Part shown: one piece after another, positions 58,141 through 64,000 of the stretch | Layout: each line of letters begins with the position of its first letter | How positions within the stretch are numbered: the first letter of the stretch is position 1 | Source: Fistularia commersonii | Taxonomy: Eukaryota > Chordata > Actinopteri > Syngnathiformes > Fistulariidae | Direction of reading: 5' to 3' | DNA: 64,000 nucleotides | Assembly (NCBI GenBank): GCA_037954325.1 | Contig: JBBMNZ010000030.1 | Coordinates: forward strand, 11,935,001-11,999,000 | Made by a program: the position numbers and the translations under genes | The notes under the pieces: generated by a model | The model's database searches: none | What the model was told of the DNA's origin: nothing | Seen by the model: the letters and a program-made list of their open reading frames with translations, nothing else

Positions 58141-58550
58141 GAATTAGAAACAAATAATTGGCATATGTAAGAAAATAAAAGGCTAGAGGAGACGTGTGAT
58201 ATGATATGTTCTTTTTAAATATTTGATATTTCATCATTAATAGATAAGCTGTACTTATTCATGATGGGAATGCTGAAAAAAATCCTTGTGTGAAGCTCAA
58301 CCAGACACCAGAGGTTCTGAGAGCCTTTGAGAAGAAGGAATCACAGCAGGATCTCAAGATGTTACATCACTTACTTCAACAGAAAGCAGTACCTCTCAGA
58401 GGAAACAAACAAAAACTCGGGCTCTTTGTCTTTTACGAAAAAACATGTTACAATCTAACGACAATTCAGGCAGATGGCGGGCACAACCTGGTTGAACACG
58501 AGTCTGCTCAGATATGAAAGTGCGCTGGGTGTGAATCTGGTGATTCAGCA

Positions 58551-58555
<5 letters not shown>
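58141..58555. other. No gene recognised
   Basis: The sequence is unique-looking between the minisatellite and the CA array. A frame of 75 codons at 58290-58517 has no known motif. Confidence 0.4.

Positions 58556-58631
<76 letters not shown>
58556..58631. repeat. (CA)n microsatellite
   Basis: There are 38 uninterrupted CA units. Frames across it in both directions are artefacts. Confidence 0.97.
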
Positions 58632-58633
<2 letters not shown>

Positions 58634-59084
58634 CAGCAAACTGGGTATCCATGAGCTGTGGCATGTGTGGCACCCCTCCCTCTGCCCACCACGTGAAATC
58701 AAGTGCCCAATCAAAGTCGGAGACGTCTAATCAAGAAGACAAAACCGGTAATGAGTCTGCAGTGAGATGGGTTATTAATCGAGGGGGAAAAAAAACAAAT
58801 AGAAAAGAAATTATTTATTCATTCATCAAATTATAGCCTCAGTTTCACAGAAATCAAATTATTTTCCTGTGATTTCTGCTTTCTGTTGTCAAACACCTCC
58901 ATGCAAAATATCCCTACAGATGTCCTGGAAGTCCATGCTCCTTCACCTCATCCATCCCCTTCTACTCCTCCTCCAGGCTCACCATTCCATAACAAAGAAA
59001 AATCTTAGTGATGTTTAGGGGCAGCTATCGTGACCTTCAGGCCAAGGTCAAGGCTGAAGCCAGTGAAGCGCATTCTGGCTATAA
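58632..59084. other. No gene recognised
   Basis: The sequence is unique-looking, with an A-rich run at 58787-58797. Confidence 0.4.
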
Positions 59085-59465
59085 AGCCTGAGTGGGATGG
59101 TTCTGACATGGACAGAGGAGGTTAGAGTGAAGATCTTGGATGGAAGGGTGCTGAGGTTGGAAGTGCCAGACACGAGGCCTCCAGAGTCAGGATTCATTTC
59201 CATGGCAACAAATCACAACACACTTGCCCGATGGCAGTTTCAATGGAGAGCAGGTCTGAACCTTGCTCTTTGAGATCGGTTACATTCAACCAAGCACTTG
59301 GGAAACCTTGAGCAGTTCCCAGCTCAATGCGGGTGGCTTTCTGCCTTGACCGGTTGGAGTAGGAAGACCAAAGAGGAGTTTTGTGGGTGGAGTGAGAGAT
59401 GGTCAGATAGAGGAAGATGATGGGTTATTTTGACCCCTGAAGGCAAAGAGGAGGGGGATGAAGAA
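59085..59465 (+). repeat. LINE-B (RTE-like) 3' end, interrupted
   Basis: The first part (59085 to about 59180) has GTGGGATGGTTCTGACATGG, GGAAGGGTGCTGAGGTTGGA and GTGCCAGACACGAGGCCTCC. The second part (59356 onward) has GGAGTAGGAAGACCAAAGAG, TGGGTGGAGTGAGAGATGG and TTTTGACCCCTGAAGGCAAA. About 175 bp of unrelated sequence separates them. Confidence 0.65.
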
Positions 59466-60323
59466 GCCCAGCCCACACAACAATGGGATTTGAGACACAC
59501 ACCGGAAGATAGCTCCACTAAATAGCTTCTTGAAGGTCAGATACCTCAGTGCTTGGAGTGGGTCCCATTAACTGCTTCATAAAATAGTCCGAGGACATTC
59601 TGCTGGACCACGTATACTGGTGGATGCTACAGTGAAGGTCTTCCCGCTTGTCCAAAGCAGGCTCTGCAGGGCTCTGAGGCAGAGAGGCCACAAAGACGTC
59701 TCATCCGCTAAAGTAAGGTGAGCCAAACGGATTGCTTTTCAGACACATCCATCCCAGGCTAGAAGTAGCTGATTGTTTAAAAGAAAAAAATATTAAGTGA
59801 ATGTCCTTCTTTTTTGAAATAAACATGGACCCCTGATGTGTAAGCCCGAGAAAAACAGGTTTCTTTCACTTCCAGAAGTTTGTTAGCTTTTATGCAGGCA
59901 GATTCATAGATTCATGTGTGGATCCAAAGCTGTATGGTGGAGCTTCATGAACATTTCTTAGCAGTGTACTGAGCGTGGTGGCCATCCATTTGGAAGGTTG
60001 GCAGTTCCATCGCCATGGGCAAGCAGCTAAATGGTAGCATTAGCGCCTCGCATAGCAGAGCTCCATGAAGGTATGTGCTCTCCATTTTACTATGTTTTTG
60101 TCGCCTTCAATCACATGAGCAACTGACCATCTTCTTGTGTCAGCCCAGGGGCAGGGCTAAATTCAAGCCGCTGCTAATTTCCCTTTTGCTTTCAGCAGGT
60201 GTCTCAACTCATTCAAACCCACTACTTGTTGAGAGGAAATGCAAATAAAATCTCCTGATTAGTTTCTTGCCGATACAGCCAGCGGCTGCTCTTTGATGAT
60301 GGCGGCGGCTACCACTGCAGCCA

Positions 60324-60328
<5 letters not shown>
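59466..60328. other. No gene recognised
   Basis: The sequence is unique-looking, with no coding motif. Confidence 0.4.
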
Positions 60329-60376
<48 letters not shown>

Positions 60377-60389
60377 GCGTGTTTGTGTT
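60329..60389. repeat. (GT)n microsatellite
   Basis: About 21 GT units are followed by GCGTGTGCGTGTTTGTGTTT. A 17-bp tandem duplication (GTCGCTGTTACTTGCT then GTCGCTGTTACTCG) follows at about 60407-60437. Confidence 0.95.
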
Positions 60390-61309
60390 TGTCACTCATT
60401 TACTCGCCGTCGCTGTTACTTGCTGTCGCTGTTACTCGAGCAAAATGGCTGCGGAAGCATCAGAGAATGTGTCGGACATCAGCTGTTGAATTTTTGGAGG
60501 CGTCGGAGACCGCCTGAAAGCGAGTGTTGGCGTCAGCAGCTGAAGTGGAATTGCTCACGGTGGGACAGATAGGGAGCAGCTGTGGGTAATTGTTTTGCTC
60601 AGTTGCTAAGGCTCATCCTGGCCCTTTATAGATAAGCTGGAGTAAATCTGCCTTGATGTCCTGAGAGAGCAGGGAGAAGATGGTGACGGAGGAGAGCAAA
60701 CATCAGGGCTCATGTAGCCGCAGTGAAGAACGATTCTTCAAGACCCGCAGCTTCAAACGACTTTCTGAATCAAGTGAACAGAAAGGGGGGAGGGGGTTCT
60801 ATTCTAATCCTGCTTGATGTCTCATATTCATATTCTTCAAAATGTGATACAAGGAGGTGGGAAGGGAGTGTCTGAGGGAAGATCTGGCGTGGGTTATGCA
60901 AGCAGAGGGACGTGCCTGTGGCCAGCTCAGCCTTGTCCGATAAAGATGTGGAACAGGAAATGCCATCGTGGGTTTCTTTTAAGACTGAGTTAATTCGTTC
61001 CAGGAATGTTCAATTATTAGCAAACACCCGACGAGCTCAGATGGTTTATCACAATGCTGGAAGACGTGTTTGATAAGATGCTCATGTTACTGCCCCTGTC
61101 GTCATCCACTCAATCCCGGCATGTGAGTTTTTCTTTTTCTTACCAGGAGCTATCCAAAATCCACCCAAGGTCCACCTCGCAATGCATTTTGATGTTTTGA
61201 GGCATTCGCTGGCGAGGTATGAGACCTTAGGTGTAGTCGAGAGTGGACAGCTGCACGCAGAGGTCACCCAGATGATCTGCCCGTCGGCTATTATGTACCT
61301 ACATATATA
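60390..61309. other. No gene recognised
   Basis: The sequence is unique-looking up to the TA target site (61308-61309) of the Tc1-like element. Confidence 0.4.
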
Positions 61310-61443
61310 CACTATATGGCCAAATGTATTGGCTCACCCATCCAAATAATGAGAATCAAATGTTCCAATCACTTCCATGGCCACAGGTGTATAAAATCAA
61401 GCACCTAGGCACGCAGACTGTTTTTACAAACATTTGTAAAACG

Positions 61444-62438
61444 ATGAGTCGCTCTCAAGGGCTCAGTGAATTCCAGTGTGGAACTGTGATAACCTGTGCA
61501 ACAAATCCAGTCTTGCAATTTCAGCTGTATTATAAGAACATGGAAGTGTTTGGGAAAGACAGCAACTCGGCCACCAGGTGATAGGCCACGTAAGCTGACG
61601 GAGCGGGGTCAGTTGATACTGAGGTGCACAGTGCAAAGAGGCTGCCAACTTTCTGCCGTCAATCACTACAGACCTCCAAACTTCATGTAGCCTTCAGATT
61701 ACCTCAAGAACAGTGCGCAGAGATCTTCATAGAATTGGTTTGCATGGCTGAACAGCTCCAACCAAGCCAAGCATCACCAAGTGCAATGCAAAGTGTGGGA
61801 TGCAGTGGTGTAAAGCACACTGCCACCGAACTCTAGAGCAGTGGAGATGCATTCTCTGGAGTAACGAATAGCACTTCTCCATCTGTGAATCTGATGGACG
61901 AGTCTGGGTTTGGCGGTTGACAGGAGAACGGTACTTGTCTGACTGCATTTTGCCAAATGTGATGTTTGGTGGAGGGGGATTATGGTGTGGGGTTGTTTAA
62001 CAGGAGCTGGACTTGGCCCCTTTGTTCCAGTGAAAGGAACTCTGAAAGCCTCAGCATACCAAGACATTTTGGACTATTCCATGCTCCCAACTTTGTGGGA
62101 ACAGTTTGAGCTGGCCCCTTCCTTTTCCAACATGACTGTGCGACAGTGCGCAAAGCAAGGTCCAAAAAGGCACGGATGATTGAATCTGGTGTGGATGAAC
62201 TTGACTGGCCTACATGGAGTCCTGACCTCAACCCCATAGAACACCTTTGGGATGAATTTGGATGGAGACTGAGAGCCAAGCCGTCTTGTCCAACATCAGT
62301 GTGTGACCTTACAAATGCACTTCTAGACGAATAGTCAAAAATTGCCAAAAACCCACTGCTGAACATTGTGGACAGCCTTCCCAGAAGAGTTGAAGCTGTT
62401 ATAGCTGCAAAAGAGTGTCATATTGAACCCTATGGATT
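61444..62438 (+). pseudogene. Tc1-like transposase, inactivated
   Basis: It starts MSRSQGLSEFQCGTVI at 61444, the usual N-terminus of this Tc1 family. The protein would bind the terminal repeats through its N-terminal helix-turn-helix region and cut and paste the element with a DDE catalytic domain. About 10-20 residues of the first DNA-binding helix region are lost near 61490. Pieces then continue in different phases: RPRKLTERGQ, RGCQLSA, ESDGRVWVWR, IMVWGCLTGAGLGPFVPVKG, ASAYQDILDYSMLPTLWEQF, FQHDCATVRKAR and SPDLNPIEHLWDEF. The first catalytic residue, expected in LWSDE, reads LWSNE and is followed by a stop. The second (HDCA) and third (NPIEHLWDE) are kept. At least four frameshifts or stops are present. 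Confidence 0.85.
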
Positions 62439-62504
62439 AGGAATGGGATGTCACTTAAGTTTATATATGAGTCAAGGCAGGTGAACCAATAGTTTTGGCC
62501 ACAT

Positions 62505-63241
62505 TGTCAGGGTCCCACACCTGGGTTCAATTCGTAATCGCGCCAGCTGCAGCAGCGGCCGCTAATCAAGATCCCTATAAAGGGCAGCGGCACGCTCTGC
62601 CTGGCGCTGGGGGATTGTGGTTGCCCAACAACCACGGCCACCGTGGAGCCCCACGACCGGACCTAGCTGTGGTTCCTGGACTTCCCCTTTGACATGTTCA
62701 TCCCCACGGTGCCTGTCATGACCTGACCCTGTGAGAACCCCCGCTGGACCTTTGGACCCTGACCTTGTGGGACCCCCTGGTGGACCACTGGACCCTCAGT
62801 ATAGATTGGGACCCCCTGGTGGACCACTGGACCCTGACCCTGCGAGAGCCCCCTCTGGACCTTCGGACCCTGACCCCGTGAGAACCCCTGGTGGACCACC
62901 GGACCCCGACCCTGCGAGAGCCCCCTCTTGACCTTTGGACCCTGACCCCGTGAGACCCCCTGGTGGACCACTGGACCCTGAGTGTAGACTGGGACCCCCT
63001 GGTGGACCGCCGGACCCCAACCCTGTGAGAGCCCCCTCTCGACCACCTGACGCTTCCCGAGATCCTGCCGTGACCCTTCCATGCCTGGGGCCCGTCCTGG
63101 TGAGACCCAGCCTTGTGTGACTCTGTCTCAGGGCCAGGGAATTACCAGCGACACCATGTCTACCTAAATAAAGCGCTTCAACCCTGATTTCAGCCCCGGT
63201 GCTGTGGTTCCCTGCCCGAGTCCGCCCTGCGGCCCGTGACA
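62505..63241 (+). mobile_element. Solo LTR of an LTR retrotransposon
   Basis: It begins TGTCAGGGTCCC and ends GGCCCGTGACA, with the TG...CA boundaries and inverted TGTCA/TGACA ends of an LTR. CACAT flanks it on both sides (62500-62504 and 63242-63246), a 5-bp target duplication as made by retroviral-type integrases. Inside, CCCTATAAAGGG (TATA box at 62576-62581) and CTAAATAAAGC (polyadenylation signal at 63167-63172) are in the order U3-R-U5. No internal protein-coding region is present, so recombination between two LTRs probably removed it. The superfamily is not determined. Confidence 0.85.
62735..63050 (+). repeat. 36-bp minisatellite inside the LTR
   Basis: Units such as GTGAGACCCCCTGGTGGACC plus ACTGGACCCTGACCC recur about nine times, often 36 bp long, with a longer unit near 62795-62815 and 62985-63000. 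The region is very GC-rich. It gives open frames rich in glycine and proline on both strands because the unit length is a multiple of three. Confidence 0.8.
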
Positions 63242-63252
63242 CACATAGTGTA

Positions 63253-64000
63253 TGTGTTCCTGTTTGTTGTCACTATGTCCAGACTTCTGCAGGTACTTTC
63301 CTCTGTGACAATGAATCAGATAACAGATGAGAACAATAAAGTACCCAAATATTTACTTCAATGGGGACTTTCAAAATGAAATGCTGTCATGAGAAACTTC
63401 AACGAAGCAAATGAGGAAGTAGTGTACCTTTCGTGGGATAGTTGGAATGAAAGGTTTGACCTCTTCCTCACCACCCAGCCCCTTCTTAGCATCATGTGTG
63501 GTCAGATGTGGGCTATAGTGTTCTTGGGGTGAAAGCATACCCAGTATTACCTATTTAAAAAAAGTGGGTGCTAATATTACCGATAGTAGTTTTACACATT
63601 GTCTAAACCAAACACCATCTTGAGGGAAACAGCTACTTTTTTTGTACTTTTAAGGTGTCTGGACCAGACCTTCCTTCTTAAAACCACAAATTATTGACTA
63701 TCATTAATATGTGAAGAGGTGGAACACCATGGAGATGAGGCTACACTGAACTTCTGAACCTCCACCTTGCTCACGACAACACCGCTTCTCATGGGGTTTG
63801 ACGAAAAGCTACAGACTGTGAGTAGTTTAAACATGGCCGCTGGCAGGGCCACAATTGGCTGATCCCATTTGTGCACTTGCTCTAGCAAGGGTTTGTCAAA
63901 ATGTGATGTAACATTCAAGAGAACGTGGTCTTTGTCACACTAAGTGGGCCAATGAAAGGCAGAATGCCACACAACGCGCAGGATATAGATGATCACAAGA
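63253..64000. other. No gene recognised
   Basis: Right flank of the Tc1-like element. The sequence is unique-looking, and no coding motif or repeat is recognised up to the end of the window. Confidence 0.4.

Larger units (their letters stand above)
61310..63250 (+). mobile_element. Tc1-like DNA transposon, split by a solo LTR
   Basis: The left terminal repeat begins CACTATATGGCCAAATGTAT with TGGCTCACCC following. The right one, read on the minus strand after removing the inserted LTR, begins CACTATGTGGCCAAAACTAT with TGGTTCACC following. The element is flanked by TA at 61308-61309 and 63251-63252, the normal Tc1/mariner target duplication. Without the 737-bp LTR and its 5-bp duplication the element is about 1.2 kb, within the usual range for fish Tc1-like elements with modest internal deletion. 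The termini are well kept, while the gene is badly broken. Confidence 0.85.

Noticed and set aside
62663..63242. Open frames of about 140 codons rich in glycine and proline on the minus strand, resembling collagen-like repeats
   Set aside because: They lie in the 36-bp minisatellite of a solo LTR; the unit length is a multiple of three, so all phases stay open. Nothing suggests a start, a signal peptide or a gene.

Overview
The window looks like a gene-poor stretch of nuclear DNA from a ray-finned (teleost) fish, probably a percomorph. The evidence is the repeat content: L2-type LINE tails ending in TAATG-like tandem repeats, Rex1/Babar-like and RTE-like LINE 3' ends, tRNA-derived SINEs with (GAAT)n tails, a Tc1-like transposon, pogo/Tigger-like elements and many long (CA)n and (TCTA)n microsatellites. 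I found no convincing host protein-coding exon, rRNA gene or functional tRNA gene. Nearly every open frame that can be assigned belongs to a broken transposable element or lies over a simple repeat.

Layout. 0-10 kb: SINE copies, an L2 3' end lying tail-to-tail with an RTE-like LINE 3' end (4.86-5.98 kb), then unique sequence. 12-14.6 kb: three copies of an unusual repeat with inverted arms (called IAR here), plus an RTE-like fragment. 16.3-17.5 kb: another RTE-like fragment and a pogo-like MITE with TA target duplications. 20-27.2 kb: microsatellites, a LINE fragment and unique sequence. 27.2-34 kb: mostly unique DNA with a few SINE and LINE pieces. 34-39.6 kb: two long inverted repeats of the IAR family, a (TCTA)n array, the C-terminal piece of a LINE with a restriction-like endonuclease, and a decayed Tc1 transposase. 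40.8-53.7 kb is the densest part: a local tandem duplication, a chimera of two LINEs that is itself split by a pogo/Tigger-like transposon, a tRNA-Ala/L2 SINE, a perfect 17-bp palindrome, and Rex1-like LINE fragments, one apparently split by an IAR copy. 53.7-56.9 kb is unique. 56.9-58.1 kb is a degenerate minisatellite that appears to derive from the middle of the local SINE family. 61.3-63.25 kb holds the clearest structure: a Tc1-like transposon with intact ends whose right terminal repeat is split by a 737-bp solo LTR with a CACAT target duplication.

Names used below: LINE-A is a non-LTR element whose RT C-terminal region runs from a KYLGVLFT-like to a RPLGRPRTCWRDY-like motif. LINE-B is the RTE-like element with FADD...SKTEYM...WFGHVQRRDSEYIGR motifs and a 3' end reading GACCCCTGAAGGGA followed by GAAGAA repeats. 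IAR is the inverted-arm repeat. Family assignments are from recognition of motifs and were not checked against a database. The elements are all old or broken; nothing suggests that genes in the window act together. The main interest is the order of nested insertions, the IAR family with its hammerhead-like core, and the SINE-derived minisatellite.
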